From Aquimarina latercula DSM 2041 (GTDB lineage: Bacteria; Bacteroidota; Bacteroidia; Flavobacteriales; Flavobacteriaceae), in NCBI RefSeq assembly GCF_000430645.1, contig NZ_KE387185.1, positions 531,780 through 595,779 on the forward strand: a DNA stretch of 64,000 bases, in the 5' to 3' direction. Under the pieces are notes generated by a model. The model was not told the DNA's origin. It searched no databases and worked only from the letters and a program-made list of their open reading frames with translations. Below are positions 1 to 7,436 of this stretch, piece by piece (the first letter of the stretch is position 1; each line of letters starts with the position of its first letter). A program made the translations under genes and the position numbers.

Positions 1-762
1 AAAGCTAGCTCCAGGAATTTTATAACTTCCGTTAGTAATTCTCTCCTCGCGTAATTGGTTCTTTTTTATATAATATAATTGTGCATCTTTTTTAGATAGC
101 ATATTTATGTTTTCAGCTTTGGTGTTAACCATTTTTAAAGGATCGAATATATATTTTTGCATATACTCCAAGTAGCTTTTTCCTGATGCACCTTCAATAA
201 CTGCTGCTAATAAATTATAAGCGTGCGTGGAATATTTATAATCTGTATCAGGTGGAAAAAGAAGCGGAGCCTTCATTAATTCTACTGTTTCCCTAATAGA
301 AGTGTATTGTTTTTTTTTATACCGATTTCCTTTTGGACGGTGCTCTAATCCAGAAGTGTGCCCTGCTAGTTGACGTGTAGTCAAGTTTTTATAAGGTTCT
401 TTTATGTAGGGGATATATGTTTTTATTGGAGCATCAAAATCTAATTTCCCTTCTGATGCCAAACGGCCCAATGCAGTGGCCGTTATGACTTTGGCTACAG
501 ATGCTGTACGTACTCGTATAGTTGGTTCCATTTTAATACCCTCTTCAATATTTGCGTAGCCAAATCCATCTGCATATATCAGGTCTCCATTTTTACTAAT
601 GGCAATTGACATTCCTGCAGTATGGGTTTGTGCTAAAAAGGCTTTTGCTAAAGTTTCAATTTTAGAATTTACCGAATTTGAAAGTTTACTGCTGTTGTTT
701 TGAGCCCGTACAACAAAAGTTGAAAATAATAATAGTAAAAAGTAGATATATATTGTTTTCAT
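1..762 (-). CDS. LACTB-like serine hydrolase (beta-lactamase/PBP4* fold), C-terminus cut by window start
   Basis: Open for 254 codons from an ATG at 762 and truncated at the window edge. It starts with a signal peptide ending near VVRAQ, so the protein is exported. The active-site SxxK is SVAK (Ser88, Lys91). It is followed by TTRQLAGHTSGLEH and by a YST motif inside YKYSTHAYNLLAA. This spacing and wording resemble mitochondrial LACTB and bacterial class-C-like serine peptidases more than true AmpC enzymes, so peptidase or esterase activity on peptidoglycan or peptides is more likely than antibiotic resistance (inference). The KTG-like third motif lies beyond the window. The ATG is 19 nt after the stop of the ankyrin gene on the same strand, so the two are probably co-transcribed. 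Confidence 0.85.
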   Translation of the reverse strand, partial: MKTIYIYFLLLLFSTFVVRAQNNSSKLSNSVNSKIETLAKAFLAQTHTAGMSIAISKNGDLIYADGFGYANIEEGIKMEPTIRVRTASVAKVITATALGRLASEGKLDFDAPIKTYIPYIKEPYKNLTTRQLAGHTSGLEHRPKGNRYKKKQYTSIRETVELMKAPLLFPPDTDYKYSTHAYNLLAAVIEGASGKSYLEYMQKYIFDPLKMVNTKAENINMLSKKDAQLYYIKKNQLREERITNGSYKIPGASF

Positions 763-781
763 TAGTATGTAAATTATGAAT

Positions 782-1747
782 TTATCTTACCGCTCCTTTG
801 TCTACTAAATAACTAATAACCTCTTGATGATTTCCTCTCTTAGCCATTTTTAAAGCACTTCTTTTTTCGGATAGTATAGAGTAACTGTCTCGTACAGATT
901 TATTTATATCAGCACCTTTATCAACTAGGAATTTTACTGTTTCTAAATGTCCATTCCACGCGGCTCCGATAAGAGGTGTTTCATCTCCAGAAACAAAAGC
1001 ATTTACATCGGCACCTTTGTTTACCAAGAACTTAACGATTTCTAAATGGCCTCTTTTAGATGCTACGATTAATGGATTTCCATCGCGATCACTTTTTTTA
1101 TTCACGTCGGCACCAAGAGATACCAAAGCTTTTACCATCGCAAGATCTCCTTTGACTGACGCTTGTATCAAAGCAGTTCCATCACCAATAGTTTCTTTAT
1201 CAATATCCCCATTAGAGGAAAGTAGTAGTTTTAAAATTTCGATATTTCCTGAAGCTCCTGCTAATTGAATTGGATTGCCATCTCCTTCTACTTCGCTATT
1301 GGGGTTAGCGCCTTCTTTTAAAAACAGTTTTACAATTTCGCTATTATTTCCTTTTACGGCGGACATTAATGGAGTTCCATCACCACTAATTTTTTGGTTT
1401 ACGTCGGCTCCTTTTGAGATCAAGTATTTTGAGAATTCAAAATGACTATTTTGTGCAGCAATCATAAGTGCACTTGCATCATTTTTATATCTATAAGAGG
1501 TTTTAGCTCCTGCGCTAAAAAGCAGTTTCGCGATAGGTAGATTCCCGTTTAAAGATGCCATTCCTAATGGAGTTCTTGGTTGTATTAATCCTTTATATGT
1601 GCAATTGGGATTAACAGTTTTTAAAAGCTGTTCGACTTTGTTTTTATCATTGCTTTTAACTGCTTTTAGGAGATCTTCGCAAGTTTGAGATTTTGCAGAT
1701 ATACTGCTAATAAATAAGATGATCAAAAATGTAATTAAAGTTTTCAT
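782..1747 (-). CDS. secreted ankyrin-repeat protein
   Basis: This 321-residue protein has an N-terminal signal peptide (MKTLITFLIILFISSISAKS) followed almost entirely by ankyrin repeats, about eight units of 32-34 residues. Typical units read GDGTPLMSAVKGNNSEIVKLFL and similar. A curious regularity is that many loops carry a GDG/GDE or RDG turn before TPL/NPL. Ankyrin arrays mediate protein binding; the partner is unknown. The ATG at 1747 is chosen over an in-frame upstream start because it gives a clean signal peptide, and a TAnnTTTG promoter box sits inside the would-be extension. The gene is followed 19 nt later by the LACTB-like hydrolase, so a joint periplasmic role is plausible (inference). 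Confidence 0.85.
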   Translation of the reverse strand: MKTLITFLIILFISSISAKSQTCEDLLKAVKSNDKNKVEQLLKTVNPNCTYKGLIQPRTPLGMASLNGNLPIAKLLFSAGAKTSYRYKNDASALMIAAQNSHFEFSKYLISKGADVNQKISGDGTPLMSAVKGNNSEIVKLFLKEGANPNSEVEGDGNPIQLAGASGNIEILKLLLSSNGDIDKETIGDGTALIQASVKGDLAMVKALVSLGADVNKKSDRDGNPLIVASKRGHLEIVKFLVNKGADVNAFVSGDETPLIGAAWNGHLETVKFLVDKGADINKSVRDSYSILSEKRSALKMAKRGNHQEVISYLVDKGAVR

Positions 1748-1775
1748 AAGTATTCGTTTTATTTTGATTATAAAC

Positions 1776-1783
1776 CAAAAGTA
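1776..1783 (-). promoter_or_regulatory. Bacteroidota -7 box for the ankyrin/serine hydrolase operon
   Basis: The minus strand reads TACTTTTG, matching the Bacteroidota -7 consensus TAnnTTTG. It lies about 29 nt upstream of the ATG at 1747. No convincing -33 TTTG was found at the expected spacing, so this is a half-supported promoter. Confidence 0.45.
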
Positions 1784-1959
1784 TTGGTTAAAAGGCCACA
1801 TAAAATATTAAATAGACGAACTGATGTTTTCTGCAAATAGAAACTTGATTAATAAGGATTGTTACATTGATCAGTTGGAAACAGCTTTCTGTACGGAGTT
1901 ATTCAGTGTTAGGAGTTTTGTGCTCTATTACGCATCATTAATATGTATTTTTATGGTGT

Positions 1960-3033
1960 ATGAAAAACAATAATTCATTTTTGGATAATGTTCTACAGAA
2001 TAGAGTTCTTTCGCATATACTGTTTTGGTGTTCTTTTCTAGTGATATTTACAATATTAGGAGTTTTGGATTCAGGAACTTTTAAACCTAATGCGCTAAGC
2101 AATTTGGCAATGTTACCCTCGCAAATTGCCGCAGCTTATTTTCTTAATTATTATCAGTTACCTAAACTTCTTTTAAAAAAGCGATACTTTTTATTTTTTG
2201 TATCCATTTTTTTAAGTGTATATTTTCTATCTGCTTTTGCAAGGTTTAATGTAGTTCATATTGTAGAACCCTTTTTTAGAGAAAATTTTGAACAAGAAAC
2301 TATTAAAGAAATCTTGCTAGATTTTATCTATATATTTTCTGTATACTGTCCTGCAGTGTATACATATGCGCTTATCATGTTAGCTGTTAAAGCTATTAAA
2401 ACTCGATTCGAAGAGAAACATCAAATAGAAATATTGCAGAAAGAAAAAGCTACGAGTGAACTAAAATTTTTAAAGGCTCAAATTCAACCACATTTTTTAT
2501 TTAATACACTTAATAATTTATATGCGCTTACATTGGCAAAATCAGATTTAGCACCAAAAGTAGTTTTGAAACTATCAGAATTACTTGATTTTATTTTATA
2601 TCAAAGTGATCAGGCAAGTATCTCGATTGAAAAAGAAATTGAACTAATACAAGGTTTTATAGATCTTGAATCCCTACGATATGGTAATGCACTGGATGTT
2701 TCGTTTGAAAAGAGAGTAGATGACCTGAATACTCAAATAGCACCCTTGGTTTTATTACCGCTTATAGAAAATGCATTCAAGCATGGAGTGAGCAGCGATC
2801 CTAAGAATGCCAAAATACATATTGATTTATTAGTTTCTGGTAATAGTATAAAGTTTAAAGTATTTAATACAAAACTTAATGATTCAGTAAAAGAGGTAAC
2901 GAATACAAAATCAGGAATTGGAACTAGTAACCTTAAACGCCAATTAGAAATTAATTATCCTAACAAGTATACATTAGAAATAGATGAGAAACAGGATAGT
3001 TATTTTGTAGAATTATTGATAGATTTGAGTTAG
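1960..3033 (+). CDS. LytS/YehU-type sensor histidine kinase
   Basis: This 357-residue protein has about four hydrophobic segments in the first 150 residues, then a short coiled linker (about 150-172) and a His_kinase domain. The phospho-acceptor motif QIQPHFLFNTLNNLYAL places the histidine at residue 178. The ATP-binding N-box reads PLIENAFKHGV. There is no periplasmic sensor domain of any size, so the membrane segments themselves, or a partner, probably sense the signal (inference). It ends 3 nt before the LytTR regulator, so the two form an operon. The ligand cannot be deduced from the sequence. Confidence 0.93.
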   Translation: MKNNNSFLDNVLQNRVLSHILFWCSFLVIFTILGVLDSGTFKPNALSNLAMLPSQIAAAYFLNYYQLPKLLLKKRYFLFFVSIFLSVYFLSAFARFNVVHIVEPFFRENFEQETIKEILLDFIYIFSVYCPAVYTYALIMLAVKAIKTRFEEKHQIEILQKEKATSELKFLKAQIQPHFLFNTLNNLYALTLAKSDLAPKVVLKLSELLDFILYQSDQASISIEKEIELIQGFIDLESLRYGNALDVSFEKRVDDLNTQIAPLVLLPLIENAFKHGVSSDPKNAKIHIDLLVSGNSIKFKVFNTKLNDSVKEVTNTKSGIGTSNLKRQLEINYPNKYTLEIDEKQDSYFVELLIDLS

Positions 3034-3036
3034 GCT

Positions 3037-3753
3037 ATGAAAACAATAAGATGTATAGCTATTGATGATGAACCTCTAGCGCTCGAAGTAATACAAGCTC
3101 ATTTAAAGCAAATTCCGGATGCAGAACTTGTAGCAAGTTATACGGATCCTATTGAAGCTTTTGATAAGCTTAAAGATTCAACAATTGATCTTATTTTTTT
3201 GGATATTGAAATGCCTTTATTGTCTGGTTTAGATTTTGTTAAATCACTTAAAAACCCACCGAAAATTATTTTCACAACGGCTTATCGTAACTATGCTATT
3301 GAAAGTTATGAACTGCTGGATGTAGTAGATTATTTATTGAAGCCAATTTCATTTATGCGTTTTTTTAAAGCTATCAACAAATACAAAGCATTAGTTAATA
3401 CTGTAGTTATAAGAGAAGAAATTAAGGAATCTGCAATTACTAATGATCATCTATACGTGAATTCTAATAAGAAGTTTATTAAAATTAATTTTGAAGAAAT
3501 ACTTTATATTGAAAGTATTAAAGATTACGTAAGAATCCACTTGAAAGATGCCTCTATTATGACAAAGGATTCGATTACTAATTTTAAACTTAAATTGCCT
3601 GATAATTTTTTAAGAATACATCGTTCATTTATCGTTAATATTATAAAAGTAACAGCTTTTACTAAGGTTGATGTAGAGATCGGGGATAAAGAAATTCCTA
3701 TTGGAGCAAGTTATAAGGAATATGTTATGAGTTTTCTTTCTAGTAGCCAATAA
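3037..3753 (+). CDS. LytTR-family response regulator
   Basis: This 238-residue protein has an N-terminal receiver domain (about 1-120) with phospho-acceptor Asp56 in FLDIEMPLLSG, the conserved Lys in DYLLKPI, and acidic residues IDDEP near the N-terminus. The C-terminal half (about 135-235) is a LytTR DNA-binding domain (YIESIKDYVRIHL, FLRIHRSFIVN). It is the cognate regulator of the adjacent LytS kinase. Its target promoters are not apparent here. The gene ends about 20 nt before a strong hairpin terminator. Confidence 0.95.
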   Translation: MKTIRCIAIDDEPLALEVIQAHLKQIPDAELVASYTDPIEAFDKLKDSTIDLIFLDIEMPLLSGLDFVKSLKNPPKIIFTTAYRNYAIESYELLDVVDYLLKPISFMRFFKAINKYKALVNTVVIREEIKESAITNDHLYVNSNKKFIKINFEEILYIESIKDYVRIHLKDASIMTKDSITNFKLKLPDNFLRIHRSFIVNIIKVTAFTKVDVEIGDKEIPIGASYKEYVMSFLSSSQ

Positions 3754-3770
3754 CTCTATAAAACAAAAAA

Positions 3771-3795
3771 AGCCTTAGTTTTCACTAAGGCTTTT
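3771..3795 (+). terminator. bidirectional rho-independent terminator
   Basis: A perfect 9-bp stem AGCCTTAGT / ACTAAGGCT encloses a TTTC loop. It is flanked by an A-run on the left and TTTT on the right, so it can terminate the lytTR transcript on the plus strand and the tRNA transcript on the minus strand. Confidence 0.85.
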
Positions 3796-3798
3796 CGG

Positions 3799-3872
3799 TG
3801 GTCCCACTTGGGCTCGAACCAAGGACCCCCTGATTATGAGTCAGGTGCTCTAACCAGCTGAGCTATGGGACC
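3799..3872 (-). tRNA. tRNA with anticodon CAU (Met elongator or lysidine-modified Ile2)
   Basis: All cloverleaf arms are visible on the minus strand. The acceptor is GGTCCCA pairing with TGGGACC, with discriminator A. The D-arm is GCTC..GAGC, the anticodon stem CCTGA/TCAGG encloses loop CTCATAA (anticodon CAT), and the T-arm has loop TTCGAGC. The 3' CCA is not encoded (ACCG follows). The sequence cannot firmly separate elongator tRNA-Met from tRNA-Ile2, in which C34 is modified by TilS; either is compatible. Confidence 0.95.
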
Positions 3873-3928
3873 TAAAACGGAGGGCAAATTTAAGTAATTG
3901 CATCAAACACGCCAAACATTTTTTTAAT

Positions 3929-4339
3929 TTAATTTATCTCTTGGCAAAGCTCTACCAAAACACCATTCGTAGTTTTGGGATGTATAAAGGCAACGAGCTT
4001 ATTGTCAGCCCCTTTTTTAGGAGTTTTATTGATTAGTTGAAACCCTTCTTTTTCTAATCTTTCTAATTCTTTTTCGATATCATCTACGTCAAAAGCAATA
4101 TGATGTATCCCTTCTCCCTTTTTAGAAATAAATTTTCCAATAGGTCCATCTTCTTTAGTACTTGCAACGAGCTCGATTTTATTTTCACCTACTTTAAAAA
4201 AAGAAGTAATAACAGATTCACTTTCTACTATTTCTTGTTTGTAAGGAGCAACGCCCAATAATTGTTCATATAAACTGTTCGATTGATCAATATCTTTTAC
4301 AGCAATTCCGATGTGTTCTATTTTATTAATATGATTCAT
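3929..4339 (-). CDS. mce: methylmalonyl-CoA epimerase
   Basis: A 136-residue VOC/glyoxalase-fold protein, the usual family size. It interconverts (S)- and (R)-methylmalonyl-CoA between propionyl-CoA carboxylase and methylmalonyl-CoA mutase. Metal-binding His in IEHIGIAVKDID, the central motif GEGIHHIAFDVDD, and the C-terminal glutamate in GVLVELCQE are all present. The paired modules of the VOC fold are visible as two beta-alpha-beta-beta-beta halves. The gene stands alone and is divergent from rbfA; no carboxylase or mutase gene is nearby. Confidence 0.93.
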   Translation of the reverse strand: MNHINKIEHIGIAVKDIDQSNSLYEQLLGVAPYKQEIVESESVITSFFKVGENKIELVASTKEDGPIGKFISKKGEGIHHIAFDVDDIEKELERLEKEGFQLINKTPKKGADNKLVAFIHPKTTNGVLVELCQEIN

Positions 4340-4432
4340 GAGATGTTGTTATAACTTTGGAAGTAAAAGTACAAAATAGGTATAAGCAAAGGATTTTATA
4401 GCAAAAGAAAATCAAAGCATCACATATTTAGC

Positions 4433-4440
4433 TATTTTTG
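4433..4440 (+). promoter_or_regulatory. -7 box placed 5 nt before the rbfA start (possible leaderless mRNA)
   Basis: TATTTTTG matches TAnnTTTG. The rbfA ATG begins at 4446, which is about where transcription would start from such a box. Confidence 0.45.
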
Positions 4441-4445
4441 CAGTT

Positions 4446-4838
4446 ATGGAAACAAATAGACAGAAAAAAATAGGTGGAGTATTACAGCGTGATGTTGCTG
4501 ATGTAATACAACATGCATTGCGTGAAGCTGGAGTACAGGGGATTTTAGTTTCTGTTACTAAAGTAAGTGTTACGACTGATTTATCGATCGCTAAGGTATA
4601 TATGAGTGTTTTTCCGCATAACGAAGGAGAGAAAGTTTTACAGGAAGTGAATGCAGTAAAATCACAAATAAAACATCAAGTAGCACAGCGAACAAAAAAT
4701 CAACTTCGTCGTATGCCAGAATTATCCTATTATATAGATGATTCTTTAGAGTATATTGATAATATCGATAAAGCAATAAAAGGAAAAGAAAACCCATTAG
4801 AGAATCCAGATTTATTGCCACGTCGCAAGAAGAAGTAA
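4446..4838 (+). CDS. rbfA: 30S ribosome-binding factor RbfA
   Basis: A 130-residue KH-domain protein. It starts with RQKKIGGVLQRDVADVIQ and carries the RbfA signatures VTKVSVTTDLSIAKVYMSVFP and LRRMPELSYYIDDSLEYIDNID. It acts in late maturation of the 30S subunit, at the 16S 5' helix, and in cold adaptation. The C-terminus ends in a basic RRKKK tail. It is followed 90 nt later by the LolC/E-like permease on the same strand, the order I recall for Flavobacteriia. A promoter box almost abuts the ATG. Confidence 0.95.
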   Translation: METNRQKKIGGVLQRDVADVIQHALREAGVQGILVSVTKVSVTTDLSIAKVYMSVFPHNEGEKVLQEVNAVKSQIKHQVAQRTKNQLRRMPELSYYIDDSLEYIDNIDKAIKGKENPLENPDLLPRRKKK

Positions 4839-4928
4839 AACTTTATCGTTATTGCAAAATAAAAGTACACCATTATTCTATTATCTTTAATTAAAATTAA
4901 ACTTACCTAAAACTTAGGATCTAACAAT

Positions 4929-6134
4929 TTGAAATTTTCTTACTACATCGCTAAGCGTTATTTATTTTCTCCTGGTAGTAGCAATGCTATTAATATTATT
5001 ACGGGTATCGCAGCAGCTGGAGTTGTAATAGGAGCTATGTCCTTATTTTTAGTGTTATGTGGATTTGCGGGTTTGAAAGATTTTAGTCTTCAATTTTCAT
5101 CTTATTTTGATCCGGATCTTAAGATTTTTCCAGCAAATGGAAAAACATTTGTTTTTGCAGATGCTCAAAAGGAAAAACTAACAGATTTGAAAAGTGTAGT
5201 AAGTTTTTCTGAAATTGTAGAGGAGCGAGTATTTCTTAAGTTTAAAGACAAACAAAAAACGGGCATTATCAAAGGTGTTGATACTAATTATAAGAATGTA
5301 ATTCAGACCGATAGTATTATTATTCATGGGGAATGGTTAACTGGCAATAATGCGCAAGTGGTTGCTGGTTTAGGGATTAGTAGAGAGTTAGGAATGGGTG
5401 TTGAGCAAGTTTATACTAACTTCTTAAATATATATGTACCAAAACCTGGTAAAGGAATCCCTAAAGATCCATCCAAAGCTTTTAGGAAAAAAAGTGGTGT
5501 AAATATTGGCATGTACTCGGTAAATGAAGATTTAGATAAAAAGTATGTTTTTAGCACTATTGGTTTAGCAAGAGAGTTATTGGCTTTGCCAAATGACAAA
5601 GTTACTAATGTAGAGCTTAAATTAACACCTGAATCAGATCCAGAATCTGTAAAAAATGATATTTTAAAGATTTTTGATAATCAAGTTATTGTAAAGGATA
5701 GAGTACAGCTTAATGATACTTTGTACAAAATGCTAAATACTGAGAACCTTGCAGCATATTTAGTGATTACCTTGATAGCAATTATAGCTTTGTTTAATGT
5801 TGCTGGAGCTATTATTATGATGATTATTGATAAAAGAAAAAATATTAAAACATTGCATAGTGTTGGAGCATCATTACAAAATATTAGAAAAATATTTTTG
5901 TTTCAAGGATCTTTAATGACAATTCTAGGAACCTTATTAGGATTACTTTTAGGATTTATAGTGATTACGTGTCAGCAACAGTTTGGTTTGTTAATGATTA
6001 CGCCCACATTGCCATATCCAACTAAAATTACATTAGTTAGTTTTGCGCTAGTATTTTTTACAATAACGATCATTGGAGTTATTGCATCTTTATTAGCATC
6101 GGGTAGAATTAATCAAAAGTTAGTAAATTTTTAG
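4929..6134 (+). CDS. ABC transporter permease, LolC/LolE (FtsX-like) family
   Basis: This 401-residue protein starts at a TTG. The start is supported by the classic LolC/E opening KFSYYIAKRYL. There is one TM segment near residues 20-50, a large periplasmic domain (about 50-265), then three TM segments (about 275-300, 325-350, 370-395), the MacB/FtsX layout. LolCE complexes extract outer-membrane lipoproteins for LolA. Only one permease and no ATPase gene is present here, so it probably pairs with an ATPase encoded elsewhere. It converges on dusB with a 12-nt gap and no obvious terminator. Confidence 0.88.
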   Translation: MKFSYYIAKRYLFSPGSSNAINIITGIAAAGVVIGAMSLFLVLCGFAGLKDFSLQFSSYFDPDLKIFPANGKTFVFADAQKEKLTDLKSVVSFSEIVEERVFLKFKDKQKTGIIKGVDTNYKNVIQTDSIIIHGEWLTGNNAQVVAGLGISRELGMGVEQVYTNFLNIYVPKPGKGIPKDPSKAFRKKSGVNIGMYSVNEDLDKKYVFSTIGLARELLALPNDKVTNVELKLTPESDPESVKNDILKIFDNQVIVKDRVQLNDTLYKMLNTENLAAYLVITLIAIIALFNVAGAIIMMIIDKRKNIKTLHSVGASLQNIRKIFLFQGSLMTILGTLLGLLLGFIVITCQQQFGLLMITPTLPYPTKITLVSFALVFFTITIIGVIASLLASGRINQKLVNF

Positions 6135-6146
6135 ATAAGAAGCTTT

Positions 6147-7139
6147 TTATACAAATTCAAATCCACTGAATTTTTCTTGTATTTCATCAAATGCATTAAA
6201 TACATCGATAGAATCATCACTAGTTACCATTTTCATGCGATATTCTTTAAAGTGAGGAATTCCTTTAAAATAATTGGTGTAATGTCTTCTAGTTTCGAAA
6301 ACACCTAGCTTTTCTCCTTTCCAATCAATTGCCATTTGCAGATGTCTACGAGCCGCAATTACTCTTTCTTCTATCGTTGGAGGAGGTAGATGCTCTCCAG
6401 TTTTAAAATAGTGTTTTACTTCTTTAAAAAACCAAGGATATCCAATACTTGCACGTCCAATCATGGCGCCATCTAATCCATATTGATCTCTCATTTCCAT
6501 AGCACGTTCAGGGCTGTCAACATCTCCATTTCCAAAAACAGGAATATGCATTCTTGGGTTGTTTTTTACTGCTGCAATTGGTTTCCAATCTGCATTACCT
6601 TTATACATCTGCGCACGTGTTCTGCCGTGGATTGCAATTGCTTTTGCACCAACATCTTGTATTCGTTCTGCGACTTCTACAATTTTGATAGAGTCATGAT
6701 CCCAGCCTAATCTAGTTTTAACGGTAACTGGTAATTTGGTATGTTCTACCATTGCTTTGGTTAAGGATACCATTAGATCGATATCTTTTAGAATACCTGC
6801 TCCTGCACCTTTACTAACAACCTTTTTAACTGGGCATCCAAAATTTATATCAATAATATCTGGACCGGATGCCTCTACAATCTCTACAGATTTAAGCATG
6901 GAATCAAGATTAGCACCAAAAATTTGAATTCCTACAGGACGTTCTTTTTCATAAATATCTAACTTCATTACGCTTTTTGCAGCATCACGAATCAGCCCTT
7001 CGCTAGAAATGAATTCAGTGTATACCACATCCGCCCCTTGTTCTTTGCACAAAGCTCTGAATGGTGGGTCACTTACATCTTCCATTGGTGCTAACAGCAA
7101 TGGAAATTCTCCTACATCTATGTCTCCTATCTTTGCCAA
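6147..7139 (-). CDS. dusB: tRNA-dihydrouridine synthase
   Basis: A 330-residue FMN-dependent TIM-barrel enzyme that reduces specific uridines in tRNA D-loops. Signatures are LLAPMEDVSDPPFR at the N-terminus, DINFGCPVKKV (catalytic Cys), VKTRLGWD, AIHGRTRAQMYKG and VFGNGDVDSPE. The C-terminal helical domain contains the RRHYTNYFKGIPHFKEYR stretch typical of DusB. The length is normal. Transcription probably starts from the TAnnTTTG box at 7180-7187, leaving a leader of about 35 nt. Confidence 0.95.
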   Translation of the reverse strand: MAKIGDIDVGEFPLLLAPMEDVSDPPFRALCKEQGADVVYTEFISSEGLIRDAAKSVMKLDIYEKERPVGIQIFGANLDSMLKSVEIVEASGPDIIDINFGCPVKKVVSKGAGAGILKDIDLMVSLTKAMVEHTKLPVTVKTRLGWDHDSIKIVEVAERIQDVGAKAIAIHGRTRAQMYKGNADWKPIAAVKNNPRMHIPVFGNGDVDSPERAMEMRDQYGLDGAMIGRASIGYPWFFKEVKHYFKTGEHLPPPTIEERVIAARRHLQMAIDWKGEKLGVFETRRHYTNYFKGIPHFKEYRMKMVTSDDSIDVFNAFDEIQEKFSGFEFV

Positions 7140-7179
7140 AACCCTATGTTTTAATGAATTTTATTGTTGTAATAGGTAG

Positions 7180-7187
7180 CAAAAGTA
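7180..7187 (-). promoter_or_regulatory. -7 box for dusB
   Basis: The minus strand reads TACTTTTG followed by C, a full match to TAnnTTTG. It is about 40 nt upstream of the dusB ATG. Confidence 0.5.
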
Positions 7188-7282
7188 CGAATTATAAGTA
7201 ATCTTCAAAGATGAATGAGATTTCAATTATCGTGTAGGTTTAAAAATGATGTAGTAGATGATATAAACCTTTTAAAATCGAT

Positions 7283-7290
7283 TATATTTG
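7283..7290 (+). promoter_or_regulatory. -7 box for lepA
   Basis: TATATTTG matches TAnnTTTG. A start near 7296 would give a leader of about 140 nt that contains the structured element at 7330-7421. Confidence 0.5.
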
Positions 7291-7329
7291 CAGACTAAAT
7301 GATTTTGGTTCAATTGGATCGAATTTTTT

Positions 7330-7421
7330 CGGACAGGGATAGAAGTGTCATCCTTTTTTGTTGCTGATGGAAAGAGCGGTGGTAAGCAAAAAAGATATAA
7401 TGGATAGCCCGGTTCAGTCCG
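7330..7421 (+). ncRNA. structured RNA element in the lepA leader (Flavo-1-like candidate)
   Basis: The outer stem CGGAC (7330-7334) pairs with GTCCG (7417-7421), and A/T-runs flanking it can extend the stem. An inner arm CTTTTTTG pairs perfectly with CAAAAAAG. The conserved-looking segments ACAGGGATAGAAGTGTCATC and GATATAATGGATAGCCCG match my memory of a structured intergenic element repeated across Flavobacterium genomes, probably the Flavo-1 RNA motif, whose function is unknown. Its position between a promoter box and the lepA ATG would make it part of the mRNA leader here. Both the class name and a cis-regulatory role are inference. Confidence 0.6.
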
Positions 7422-7436
7422 CCAAAAAAAAGAAAA

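Noticed and set aside
1748..1801. 18-codon N-terminal extension of the ankyrin protein
   Set aside because: It would bury the signal peptide and overlaps a -7 promoter box; the ATG at 1747 is better.
4929..4931. Missing start of the ABC permease suggesting a pseudogene
   Set aside because: A TTG start gives the exact family N-terminus; the reading frame is full length and intact.
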